NCBI GenBank assembly: GCA_003144015.1 | Contig: QFWS01000004.1 | Location: 186,001-250,000 of the forward strand | Reading direction: 5' to 3' | Source: Flavobacteriaceae bacterium LYZ1037 | GTDB taxonomy: Bacteria; Bacteroidota; Bacteroidia; Flavobacteriales; Flavobacteriaceae | DNA length: 64,000 nucleotides | Part shown: positions 32,674 to 42,800 of the stretch, piece after piece | Layout of the letters: each line of letters starts with the position of its first letter | How positions within the stretch are numbered: the stretch's first letter is position 1 | Made by a program: the position numbers and the translations under genes | Notes under the pieces: generated by a model | What the model was told of the DNA's origin: nothing | The model's input: only the letters and a program-made list of their open reading frames with translations | The model's database searches: none

Positions 32674-35226
32674 ATGAAAAAAATTACCTTATGGTGTTTC
32701 GCCATTTGTCTTTTAGCCTTTTCATGGCAAAGTAAAGCACAATTTGGATGTGGATCAGCTATTGCAATTTCAGATGGTTATACAGCAACAGGAATAACCA
32801 CCTTAGGAGACGGCTCTCAAGACTGGAATAATAACCCACCTAATAGTTGTTTAAATGGTATTTACTTTAACTCAGACGTATATATGTATACATATACTTC
32901 GACTAATAACGAAGAAATAGCAATGACACTTATTGGCAATGCAGCTAATGCAGCAGCTGGGATTTATTCAACTTGCTCAGGTGTGGATTTTAACGATTGT
33001 TTAGATGGCTCTACACTTTCTACATCTCCTACTACTATTTCAGCCACATTATTGCCAGGACAAACGGTATATATTGCTGTTGGAATATATGCTGGTGGTT
33101 TAAATTTTGATGTTACAGATTTTAGCGTAACAACAATAACTTGTCCGCAACCTTCTAATATTACAGTGTCTGCAATTACTACAACCTCAGCAACTATAGA
33201 TTGGACTGCAGGAGATAGTGAATCTGACTGGGAATATGTAGTACAACCTTTAGGTACAGGTGAGCCAACAAGTTCTGGAACTCCATCTGCTTCAAATTCA
33301 ATAAATTTAACGACTCTAACTCAAGGTACAGATTATGAAGTATATGTAAGAGCAGATTGTTCAGTAGATGGAGTTAGCTATTGGACTGGGCCAGCTTACT
33401 TTAACACCGAATTGGCTTGTCCTGAGCCTATTAATATTGTAGCAACTGCAATTACTACAACTTCAGCAACTATAGGTTGGACTGCTGGAAATAGTGAAAC
33501 TCAATGGGAATATGTAGTTCAAGCTCGTGATACTGGAGAACCAACAGATTCTGGAACAGCAACTGCTTCAAATTCTGTTAATGTTAGCTCTCTAACTTCT
33601 GGGACACCATACGAAGTGTACGTAAGAGGAAATTGTAATATTGATGGATTTAGTTTTTGGGCTGGTCCTTATAATTTTTCCACAGCATGTGATGTGGTAA
33701 CACAATTTTTTCAAGATTTTGAAAGCACTGAAGGTATTAATTTGCCTGTATGTTGGAATCAAGTAGGAACAACAGGGACTGTTAGAACAGTTAATAATGC
33801 ATCTGTTTCATCTACAGGGTCTCGTGCTTTACATATACAAAGTACGTCTGATATAGATAGAGGGATGGTTGCTTTGCCAACTGTCAACAATGCTGATACT
33901 GGAACCTATCAATTAAAAATGAATTATAAAGCAACAGTAACGTCTCAAATAGGACAAACTCTAGAGCTGGGTTATTTAACAAACCCTACAGATGCTAATA
34001 CATTTGTTTCTATTTCATCTGTTGTTACAACTTCTACAACTCGTAGTGAATTTATAACCATTCCAACTGGAATGCCTTCAGGAAATGTCACATTTGCATT
34101 AAGAACAGGTGATTTAAATAAGAATTTACTTGTAGATGATATTGTTTGGGAATTAGCACCAACATGTCCTTATCCAAGTGCCTTATCGGTTTCAAATATA
34201 ACATCTAATTCTGCTGATTTAGAATGGAATGAATCAGGAACAGCTACAACGTGGGATATCGAGTGGGGAGTTTCAGGCTTTACACCGTCAGGAACACCTA
34301 CTATTGAAGATACTATTAATAATCCTTATACGTTATCTGGATTAGATTCTGCAACTGCTTACGAATTTTATGTGCGTTCTGATTGTGGTGGTGGAGATAC
34401 AAGTGATTGGGTTGGACCTTTTGAATTTACAACAGAATGTGCAACTTATACCATGCCTTTTCTGGAAGATTTTACTAGTTTTTTACCATCATGTTGGAGC
34501 GAAGGGAACAATACAGATATAGCTACAGGACCTGACGGAGTTAATGGAAACTGGTCTCAAGATGGATTTTTAAATAATGGTACTAGTGGCGCAGCTAGAT
34601 TTAATTTCTTTGGAGGAACCGATCAAGATTGGTTAGTTTCACCAACTTTAGATTTATCTAGTGGAGATAATGGTGTATCTGTAAATGTTGGAATTACTGC
34701 TTATTCAGGATCTGCTGCAGAAACCATGGAAGTGGATGATGAAGTTCAATTTTTAATTAGTGAAGATAATGGTGCTACATGGAATCTTATCTATACTTGG
34801 AATGAACTTAACTCACCTTCAAACACAGGAGAACAGGTAATTATAGATTTGTCTTCATATAGTTCAGCTACTTCAAAATTAGCTTTTTGGGCTAATGAAG
34901 GAGGCTCAGGAACCAAAGATTACAACTTTTATGTAGATGATTTTAATGTAGATAGTTATTCAACCTTATCTGTTGAAAATGTTGAAAGTCAAGAATTAAA
35001 CCATCTTACTTACTTTCCAAATCCTGTTAGTAATGTTTTTACTATTAAAGCTCAAAAGCCAATTGATAGTATTTCTGTATATAATTTATTAGGCCAAGAG
35101 ATGTTGAGAGCTACTCCTAAAACGTATAGTAGTGAATTAAACCTTTCGCAACTTAATGTTGGCATGTATTTAGTAAAAGTTAGCATAGAAGGAGTTTCTA
35201 AAAATATTCGAATAATTAAAAGATGA
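32674..35226 (+). CDS. Fibronectin type III surface protein with T9SS sorting domain
   Basis: An 850-residue exported protein with a signal peptide ending in SKAQ. Domains in order: an N-terminal sheet domain (about 24-155), fibronectin III domains at about 157-248 and 249-340 (CPQPSNITVSAITTTSATIDWTAG and CPEPINIVATAITTTSATIGW), an anchor-type jelly-roll (CDVVTQFFQDFESTEG to VDDIVWEL), a third Fn3 (CPYPSALSVSNITSNSADLEW), a second jelly-roll (MPFLEDFTSFLPSCWSEG to FYVDDFNVD) and a T9SS type A domain (YFPNPVSNVFTIKA to NIRIIKR). The role is probably adhesion or polymer binding; no catalytic motif was seen. Confidence 0.9.
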   Translation: MKKITLWCFAICLLAFSWQSKAQFGCGSAIAISDGYTATGITTLGDGSQDWNNNPPNSCLNGIYFNSDVYMYTYTSTNNEEIAMTLIGNAANAAAGIYSTCSGVDFNDCLDGSTLSTSPTTISATLLPGQTVYIAVGIYAGGLNFDVTDFSVTTITCPQPSNITVSAITTTSATIDWTAGDSESDWEYVVQPLGTGEPTSSGTPSASNSINLTTLTQGTDYEVYVRADCSVDGVSYWTGPAYFNTELACPEPINIVATAITTTSATIGWTAGNSETQWEYVVQARDTGEPTDSGTATASNSVNVSSLTSGTPYEVYVRGNCNIDGFSFWAGPYNFSTACDVVTQFFQDFESTEGINLPVCWNQVGTTGTVRTVNNASVSSTGSRALHIQSTSDIDRGMVALPTVNNADTGTYQLKMNYKATVTSQIGQTLELGYLTNPTDANTFVSISSVVTTSTTRSEFITIPTGMPSGNVTFALRTGDLNKNLLVDDIVWELAPTCPYPSALSVSNITSNSADLEWNESGTATTWDIEWGVSGFTPSGTPTIEDTINNPYTLSGLDSATAYEFYVRSDCGGGDTSDWVGPFEFTTECATYTMPFLEDFTSFLPSCWSEGNNTDIATGPDGVNGNWSQDGFLNNGTSGAARFNFFGGTDQDWLVSPTLDLSSGDNGVSVNVGITAYSGSAAETMEVDDEVQFLISEDNGATWNLIYTWNELNSPSNTGEQVIIDLSSYSSATSKLAFWANEGGSGTKDYNFYVDDFNVDSYSTLSVENVESQELNHLTYFPNPVSNVFTIKAQKPIDSISVYNLLGQEMLRATPKTYSSELNLSQLNVGMYLVKVSIEGVSKNIRIIKR
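33142..33690 (+). repeat. Tandem duplication of a 276-bp Fn3 unit
   Basis: Two Fn3-coding units lie exactly 276 bp (92 codons) apart (33142 and 33418). DNA around ATTACTACAAC-TCAGCAACTATAG and TGGGAATATGTAGT is nearly identical between them, so the duplication is recent compared with the third, diverged Fn3 unit. Confidence 0.75.
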
Positions 35227-35258
35227 TTAGTAGATTGATTAATATTGTTTTTTAATTT

Positions 35259-35286
35259 AAAGAGCCTGTTATATAACAGGCTCTTT
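35259..35286. terminator. Bidirectional terminator between Fn3 gene and pigment cluster
   Basis: A perfect 28-nt palindrome (AAAGAGCCTGTTAT and its complement), flanked by A/T tracts on both sides. It lies 33 nt after the plus-strand Fn3 gene and 34 nt after the end of the last minus-strand pigment gene, so it can end both transcripts. Confidence 0.88.
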
Positions 35287-35319
35287 TATTATTATATGAA
35301 GTTGAATTTTGAAAGCTAG

Positions 35320-36618
35320 TTAAGACTCATTTTGTCTTTTATCAATTACCATCACAGGCTTTCTACTCATAATAGGGAATTGTAATTTTTGGATGACTTT
35401 TTTATCGTGTATTTCAATGCGAGGAGACACACGAAGTTTGGCTCTAAAATGATCTTTAATTCTAGACAATAAATTATCTGTTGGTGCATTGGTTGCTATT
35501 TTAATACAGATTTCGTCTGTTCCAATAGTGTTTCTAGAAATTTCTATAATATAGCTTTCAACCTCGTTAAAATCGTTTAAAATATTATCCATTGCTGGAG
35601 GGTATAAGGTTGTGCCTTTATATTTAATCATCTGCTTTTTTCTGCCTACAACAGGCCCTAAACGCATCGTGTTTCTACCACAACTACAAGCTTCAGTATG
35701 TGCTTGAACCATATCTCCCGTTTTAAAGCGAAGCAAAGGCATGCCTTCAATTCCTAAAGTGGTAATGGTCAATTCGCCAACATCATTTGCTAAAACCGGT
35801 TGATCGTTTTCATCTAAAATTTCAACAATAATTAATTCTGGATGATGGTGTCCACCTTGTTGTTTTTCACATTCATTAAAAGCTGTATTCATTTCGGTTG
35901 AAGCATAGGTAGAATACAATTCAATTTGCCATTGAGAGGTAATTTTATCTGCTAAGGTATTCAACGAAAAATCTTGATTTCGTAAAGGTTCCCCAATACA
36001 AATAGCTCCTTTTACTCCAGAAGATTTTAAATCGATATCATGTTGCTTGGCATACTCAATTAATTTCAATAAAAAAGAAGGAACTGCAATAAGGTAGGTA
36101 GGTTTAAATTTTAAAATAGAATCCCATTGTAATTCTGGAATGCCTGCTCCAACACGAATAATGCCAGCACCAAGTTTTCTAGCTCCAAGAAAATAAGCCA
36201 AACCAGCCATAAAACGTCTGTCTATGGTGGTCATGAGTTGCAAAACATCGTTTTCTGTAACGCCAGAACAAGCAAAAGACAAGGCTTCGTTATATGCTAA
36301 ACGGTTTAAATCGTTGTCTGTTAAAGCAAAAGTTACCGGATCTCCCATAGTACCTGAAGTGGTGACATAATCGATAATTTTGCTTTTAGGCACACATAAA
36401 AAATCGTTATTATATTGTTGTAATTGATCTTTAGTTGTAGTTGGAATCATGGTCAAGTCTTCCAAAGCATGTATAGAACGAATATCTATATTTTGCTCTT
36501 TAAACATCCGATTGTAATAAGGTGAATGAGTGTTTAAATATTGTAATAATTCTTTCAATTTGTCTTCTTGAAAGGTTTTTATGTCTTGGGTTGATGCTTT
36601 TTCTATTTCGGGAATCAT
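35320..36618 (-). CDS. Phenylacetate-CoA ligase-like AMP-forming enzyme
   Basis: A 432-residue member of the ANL (adenylate-forming) superfamily, PaaK-like branch. The P-loop TTSGTMGDPVTF (86-97), the STYASTEMN segment, the acceptor LLRFKTGDMVQ and the Cys-rich CSCGRNTMRLGPVVGR with GRKK are visible. Such enzymes activate aryl or acyl acids with ATP and pass them to CoA or an ACP. In this cluster a likely substrate is an aromatic starter such as 4-coumarate or a finished polyene acid; which one is inference. It is the last gene of the run, overlapping the C45 gene by 4 nt. Confidence 0.85.
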   Translation of the reverse strand: MIPEIEKASTQDIKTFQEDKLKELLQYLNTHSPYYNRMFKEQNIDIRSIHALEDLTMIPTTTKDQLQQYNNDFLCVPKSKIIDYVTTSGTMGDPVTFALTDNDLNRLAYNEALSFACSGVTENDVLQLMTTIDRRFMAGLAYFLGARKLGAGIIRVGAGIPELQWDSILKFKPTYLIAVPSFLLKLIEYAKQHDIDLKSSGVKGAICIGEPLRNQDFSLNTLADKITSQWQIELYSTYASTEMNTAFNECEKQQGGHHHPELIIVEILDENDQPVLANDVGELTITTLGIEGMPLLRFKTGDMVQAHTEACSCGRNTMRLGPVVGRKKQMIKYKGTTLYPPAMDNILNDFNEVESYIIEISRNTIGTDEICIKIATNAPTDNLLSRIKDHFRAKLRVSPRIEIHDKKVIQKLQFPIMSRKPVMVIDKRQNES

Positions 36619-38288
36619 TCTTCGTTTAATTTCCTTTTAATCTTTTTAATATACAAATCTATCTGTTCTTTGTCAGGAACTGTTGTAATTTCTTTAGTTT
36701 TTGCTTCTTCAAAAGCATTTAATGCAGCTCTGTAATGCTTTTTTTCATAATGATATTTTCCTACTAAATAATACCCTTTCCAATAATCTGGATTTGCATC
36801 CTGTAATTCTGTTAGCATGATTGGAACAATATGGTCATCATGACTTATAGATTTTTCAACTTGCCTGCTTAAAACACGATAAGTTTCATAATCTAAATAG
36901 GCTTGTGTGTATTGAAATGGGTCTTCCTCAATTGTCAGCGACTTGCTATTTAATGGTTCTGCTTGATTGTTATTTGGTGCTTCATTAAAAACGGTGTTCA
37001 AGTTATAAGCTACAAATTCCCCTAATTGATACGGATTTGACGATACCCAAACCAAGCGATCTTCGGGTTTAAAAACAATTCCATGATGTGCTAAAAGCTG
37101 ATTCAAGGCTTTTTCGTTTCCATAACCAATGGTTTTATCATGCAAACCTTCTTTGTTTCTTAAAATATCGACAGCTATTTGTGGTGTTAGTTTTGGAGTG
37201 TCATTTAAAAGCTCTTCCATGCGTTCGTAACGATATAGTGAATGACTCTCAAGTTTGTGTTTTGTGTTTTTTTCGTCGTTAGCATAAGCCTCACTTTGAA
37301 AGTGATTGGAGCAAATTAATTGATTGGAATTTTCAACGTCATACACACCAAAATTCTTTGGAGACACTTCAATAGTAATGGCTCGATTGTCTTTAGCACT
37401 TCCAATAAAAATGGATTCGGATACAAAAACTTGACGTTTTTTTGCAATTTCAATAGCTTCATCAATATTAGAAGCATATTGTAAAATCTCTCGAGTTAAA
37501 ATGGAAATAGGTGTTTTTGCTACCCATGGAATATCAGATTTTCCTGCATTTATAGTAACTGTTAACCCTTGATCGTTCATACCAGAAACCACTCCCAACA
37601 TACCTGCCCATGTAACGGACATAAAACTATAACCGTTTGTGGGTTTTATAAAAGCAATTATTTTGTCTTTTGAAAAATCGTCTCCTGCATAAAAATCGAA
37701 ATTTCTTCCAACGATTAAGTCGCCATCTTCAGTTTTATTTCCCCAAGCAGCAAAAGACGAGCAACCTACTAACATGAGGTCTTGTAACGCATGACCAATA
37801 TCGTGAGCACTATGGAAATAAAGAATTCGCAAATAATCGTCTGCAACATAATCGTAAGTGTCTCCTGCATATTTCGAAACACCCAAAATTTCAGATTTAT
37901 ATTCTTCAGGAATATGTAAGTACATTTTACGATTGTACCAAGCCAACATTTTTCTTAACAGATATTGTTTGAATTTTGAAGGTACTAATTCGTCCACTTT
38001 TCCTAAAAAAGCGTGTTCTTGTTTTTCAAATAGCTCCTGAGTTAAACTTCCGGTATTTAAGCCAATTTGATAAGGGTCTCCAGTAACATATAATTCCCAT
38101 TGACCAAATTTATTTTTTGTGAGATACCCATTTTTAGTTGTAAAAGAAGTGTCTGATATGGTTTGACGTTCTGGAATGGTTGGATTGTAACTGCTAACAT
38201 CTGGAATATCATGTAAGGAATTAGAAACACCACAAGAAGCTAAACTTAACAGAATATACAGAGATAATATGTAGGTTTTTAATGTCAT
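36615..38288 (-). CDS. C45-family (acyl-CoA:6-APA acyltransferase-like) lipoprotein with TPR tail
   Basis: A 557-residue exported lipoprotein (SLASC, Cys19). Residues about 60-430 match the N-terminal-nucleophile C45 peptidase/acyltransferase family: the predicted nucleophile is Cys176 in LMLVGCSSFAAWGN, followed by GDLIVGRNFDFYAGDD and MNDQGLTVTINAGK. C45 precursors cut themselves before this Cys. Residues about 495-557 (YWKGYYLVGKYHYEKKHYRAALNAFEEAK) form a TPR-like hairpin. In the flexirubin cluster it may hydrolyse or transfer an acyl or amide group on the pigment at the membrane; that is inference. Overlaps both neighbours by 4 nt. Confidence 0.82.
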   Translation of the reverse strand: MTLKTYILSLYILLSLASCGVSNSLHDIPDVSSYNPTIPERQTISDTSFTTKNGYLTKNKFGQWELYVTGDPYQIGLNTGSLTQELFEKQEHAFLGKVDELVPSKFKQYLLRKMLAWYNRKMYLHIPEEYKSEILGVSKYAGDTYDYVADDYLRILYFHSAHDIGHALQDLMLVGCSSFAAWGNKTEDGDLIVGRNFDFYAGDDFSKDKIIAFIKPTNGYSFMSVTWAGMLGVVSGMNDQGLTVTINAGKSDIPWVAKTPISILTREILQYASNIDEAIEIAKKRQVFVSESIFIGSAKDNRAITIEVSPKNFGVYDVENSNQLICSNHFQSEAYANDEKNTKHKLESHSLYRYERMEELLNDTPKLTPQIAVDILRNKEGLHDKTIGYGNEKALNQLLAHHGIVFKPEDRLVWVSSNPYQLGEFVAYNLNTVFNEAPNNNQAEPLNSKSLTIEEDPFQYTQAYLDYETYRVLSRQVEKSISHDDHIVPIMLTELQDANPDYWKGYYLVGKYHYEKKHYRAALNAFEEAKTKEITTVPDKEQIDLYIKKIKRKLNEE

Positions 38289-39829
38289 GCTTGTTCTGGT
38301 TTTGAAGGCTTATTGGCCTCCACAATTTTATTTAATAAATACTCTTGCCCTAAAATTTCAGAGCAGGTAACAACGCCTCCAATGGTAACACCTAAGATGC
38401 CATGCATGTTTAAACATTGTCCTGTAAATAACAAGTTTTCTATTTTGGTTTTAGGGGAAATAAAAGACTGCATGGATTTATTGACATCTTTTGCATAACC
38501 ATACATAGAACCACGATTGGTAGCAATATAATCTCTGTAAGATAAAGGCGAGGAGGTGTACGTTTCCTGAATACAGTCTCTAATATTTGGAAATTTTTTC
38601 TCAAGTTCTACGATGATTTTTTCTGCTTTTTCACTTTTAAATTCTTCGTAAGTCTGTCCCCTGTCGTTTTTATTTGCTGTTGTATTAAACGTGTTTTCCC
38701 AAGCTTTAACTTCTTCATAACGCATATAAGTCATTATGGTTATGTTGTCTCCATATGCGTCGTTATTCTTCTTAATTCCCATAGATAACATGTAATTTTC
38801 AGGCCAACTTTCTTGGGTGTAATGTTGTGCATTCCAAACAGCATCTACCGATTTGAAATGGTAATAATTCTTATTTAAATATTTAAAACAACCTGGTTTT
38901 AAAACAATATATAAACTAAAAGCAGCGATAGTACTTTCTATTTTTTCGATTCTATTGATGTAGGATTTTCTTAGTTTCCCATCTCCAACAAGTTTAAGTG
39001 TTAGTTTAGGTTCAATGTTCGAAATAAATAGGTCGCCTTGTATTTCATTGCCATTTTCGCAGATTACCGAACTTATTTTGTCGTCTTTAAACTCAAATTT
39101 AACAGCCTCATGATATTTGTAAACTTCGCCACCAGCCTCCATGAGCCTTCGGATTAATAATTTGGTTATCTGACTGCCTCCATTTAAACAACGATACGAA
39201 CTTTGTATGTAGGAGTTTACAGATAAAGAATGCACATAAAAAGGGGTTTTATAACCATCGCCTGCATATAGAAAATTGGTTCCAGCTAAAACAGCCTGAA
39301 GCCTTTTGTTATCGGTAATAGACTCTAAAAACTTTCTTATTTGTAACTTAAAAACACCATCGGCATAAGGTCTTCCAAGTTTTAAACGGTACAGAGGAAA
39401 CTTATCGCAAGTTTCTTTAATTTTGTTGCAATATGCTTGTATGGCTTCAGCTTCATTTGGGAAATCCTTAATTAAACTTTTGGTGAATTTCTCGTAGCCT
39501 TGCGCATAATTATATTCTTTTTTATCGTCGTCAAAAGTAATGGCATCAAAGCCATCTTCATCCATTTTTTTAAGAGCAAGTTCGTCCATAATACCTAAAT
39601 AATTAAAGTATTGATAGAGGTTTTGACCTTGGTCTAAACTTCCGATATAATGAACACCTGTATCGAAAATAGATTTATCTCTTACAAAGGTTTGAAGATT
39701 GCCACCATATTGCTGATTTTTTTCCAAAACGCAAACGCTGTAGCCTTCTTTAGCTAGTATAACTGCCGAAACAAGGCCTCCTAAACCACTACCAACTATA
39801 ACAACATCATATTTAGATTTTGGTTTCAA
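38285..39829 (-). CDS. FAD-dependent oxidoreductase (phytoene-desaturase/CrtI-like)
   Basis: A 514-residue flavoprotein. The Rossmann fingerprint VVIVGSGLGGLVSAVILAKEGYSVCVLEKN has Gly13-x-Gly15 and Glu36; the C-terminal FAD motif is LLFTGQCLNMHGILGVTIGGVVTCSEIL. The family includes carotenoid desaturases and all-trans-retinol saturases, which act on polyenes. In a flexirubin cluster it probably changes the redox state of the polyene or the resorcinol ring. It overlaps the MMPL fusion and the C45 gene by 4 nt each. Confidence 0.87.
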   Translation of the reverse strand: MKPKSKYDVVIVGSGLGGLVSAVILAKEGYSVCVLEKNQQYGGNLQTFVRDKSIFDTGVHYIGSLDQGQNLYQYFNYLGIMDELALKKMDEDGFDAITFDDDKKEYNYAQGYEKFTKSLIKDFPNEAEAIQAYCNKIKETCDKFPLYRLKLGRPYADGVFKLQIRKFLESITDNKRLQAVLAGTNFLYAGDGYKTPFYVHSLSVNSYIQSSYRCLNGGSQITKLLIRRLMEAGGEVYKYHEAVKFEFKDDKISSVICENGNEIQGDLFISNIEPKLTLKLVGDGKLRKSYINRIEKIESTIAAFSLYIVLKPGCFKYLNKNYYHFKSVDAVWNAQHYTQESWPENYMLSMGIKKNNDAYGDNITIMTYMRYEEVKAWENTFNTTANKNDRGQTYEEFKSEKAEKIIVELEKKFPNIRDCIQETYTSSPLSYRDYIATNRGSMYGYAKDVNKSMQSFISPKTKIENLLFTGQCLNMHGILGVTIGGVVTCSEILGQEYLLNKIVEANKPSKPEQA

Positions 39830-42800
39830 AGGATTTCTGTTTTTGTTAATATGGTTATTTTTTCAGCTTGATGGTTCACTTTAAAACTTTGATATTCAAT
39901 TATTTTAGGAGATAGATTTATGCTAGATTGCAGTAAAACAATTTTACAAACGCCATTTTGAATAGCTGTCTCCAACTGATTACTGGTTAATTGAATATCG
40001 TCTATAATAATTACATTCGCTTGATAGTTTAAAACCTCATCACGTGTATTTAAAACCGAAATACGATAGTGATTATTGCTTAAATAACTGTTTCTGATAA
40101 TCTCTCTGATGGTTTGATCTTCAAAATAAGTATTTATTTTTCTATCAGGTCTATCTAATGCTAATAAGAAATCTAATTGCCCACAAGTTTTTGAAAAGTG
40201 AAGAATATTGTCTTTTTCTCCAATGGAATCTATAATGGTTTTGTAAACTATTGCATTGGTCTTTAAATCTAATTTCACTTGTTTGTATAAGGTATCACCT
40301 TTATATCTAAATTCTTCTAAAACCACCTTATGAAAATAGGTTGCATCTTCTTTTATTTTTCTAAATGCATTAAATTCATTTTTAAAATGGCTACTTATTT
40401 TTTTGGTTAGTTCTCTATTTCCCTCAGAAAGGGACCCATCCTTAAAAGGAATTCTATCTAATATTTTTACTGAAATAATCCCTTTCTTAATAACGAAATT
40501 TCCTTTTGGAAGTACTTCAGAATTTCCATGAATTAATACAGGCACAATATCTAATTGAAACTTTTCAGCTAAAAAGAAAGCCCCTTTATGAAAGCGTTTC
40601 ATTTTGTTTGTATAAGAACGCGTACCTTCTGGGAAGGCCATTAAACTATAACCTTGTTTCACTTTTTCCTGAAGATGGTCTACGCCCTTTTCAATGCCAC
40701 TAGATACTGGATAAAAACCGGCAAGTTTCACTGCTTTACCAAAAAAAGGCGAATTGTAAACCCAGTCGTTTACCAAAAAAATCATTTTTGGATGGAGCAT
40801 GCCAATAGCAAGAATATCTAGAAAAGATGTGTGATTGGCTATAACCATGGCTTGTTTTTCAAAGGTTTCTTTAGATTTATTAATCACTCTTGTTTTAAAG
40901 AATGGATATGAATCTAAAACCGATTTCATAAACTTAGACATGACTCTATGGAACCAATTCATTTTAATTTTCATGCTTATAGGTACTACTTTCATAACAG
41001 CAATTCCTATTAAAGACAATAATAAACCACCCAAGCCATAATATGTAAAAGATATGGATGAATGAATAAACATGTGTACTGGTGAAGGTCTACTATGTTT
41101 GCTTCCAATAAAAAACATAAACAAAAGTGGCTGAATAGCAAACGAAATTAACATGGCAGAAAGAATACCAATTAAAGACACCAAAGAAATGCTATGTAAA
41201 GCTGGGTGCTTCGCGAAAATTAAAACTCCTACTCCTAAAATTGTGGTAATTACAGAAAGTAAAATAGAGGTTTTATGAGTAGGTAAAGAGCTTTCGCCTG
41301 TTCTTAATTCATGGAGTAAACCATTTGTTATAAAAATGCTATAATCGATGCCTAAACCAAAAATAAATGTCGTAATAATAATATTGAAAATATTAAATTG
41401 AATATCCAACAAGCCCATAATTCCAAGGGTTAAAAACCAGGTTAAAGCTATTGGAAGAAGTGTAACAAGTGTTAATGAAAAGCTTCTGTAAAAGAGTAGT
41501 AATAGTAATAAAACGACAACAAATGAATAGCCTACTAAACTATTAAAATCGGTTTTAAGGCTTCCCAAAAAGGTTTCATTCATTTGTTTTCTGTCAATAA
41601 CCATGGTTTGTGAGCTGTTTTCAAATTTATTAAATAAGTTTTCGGCTTGCTCATCCTTTAGTTTAACTAAAGTCGTTATGGTTGTAAAATCATCTTTGGT
41701 AGCTATATAATCGTCAACCGAAATGGTTTCTAAGTCGTTAAAAGCTTCAGGGTTTAGGGGTTTGAAATCCTTATTTAATTGTGTGTAAAACTCCTGAAAA
41801 CTAGTTGGCTTAAACCCTAATTTCGAGCCACTTTCGATGAGGTTTTTTTGGATGTTTTGTTTAGTGTCTTCTGTCCAGAAATTATTCCAAAATGCAAGTT
41901 GCTTTTCTTGGATTTTATCTGATTTTATTAAGGCACTAATGGAACTAAAACCAATAAGACTATCTTTTTTTCTAAGGGTTTTTAAGGCTGAAAAAACGCT
42001 GTCGTTTGTAGATAAAACGCTTTGTTCATTTGTTCCGTAAGCAGCTATATAAACAGATTTTGAATTGATATTGGTTAATGCATCTAATCTGTTTTGGGCT
42101 TCACGAAGTTCGGTTGGTTCAAAATTTAAATTGGCTAAATCGTTGTTGAAAGTTACTTTGTTATAGGTAAAGTAGCTCATGATAAACAACATGACTAAAC
42201 CAATTAAAATCCATTTGTTTTTATGTAATGGATAACTTGCAATCTTGTCTAAAATTGTTGTTTTTTTGGCTGTTTCACTTTTGTTTTTATAAACTAAAGG
42301 AATAAAAATCAAGGCAAAAAATGATGATCCAAGCACACTAATAGAAGCGAAAAGTCCTAAATCTTGAAGGGCTTGAGAATCTAAAAACAACAAACATAAA
42401 AATGCTAAAGCTGTTGTTAAACTGCTCATTAAAATAGGTTTGGTAATTTCTTGATATAAAGCTTTAACGTTGTTATTACTTCGAATATGCGTTAATATAT
42501 GCAAGGCATAATCTAAGGTAATCCCTAGTAAAACGGAACCAATTCCTAAAGAAATTGCAGAAATTTTAGTGCGTATTAAAAAGAGTAACGCTACAGCCAG
42601 CAAGGCGCCAAAAGCTGTTGGTGTAAATAGAATTAGAGGAACGCTTAGCTTTCTATAAAAAAGAATTAAGATTAAAAGTAAAACCGAAATAGCAATACCA
42701 ACCGTTAATTGAATGTCTTTTTTTATTTGTTTGGCATTAGCTACAGCAACTAAAGCGCCTCCAAAATATTCGCTACTTACCTTGCCTTTAAAGACATGAT

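Noticed and set aside
33142-33690. Tandem repeats as a possible CRISPR or satellite
   Set aside because: The repeats are in frame and encode Fn3 domains.
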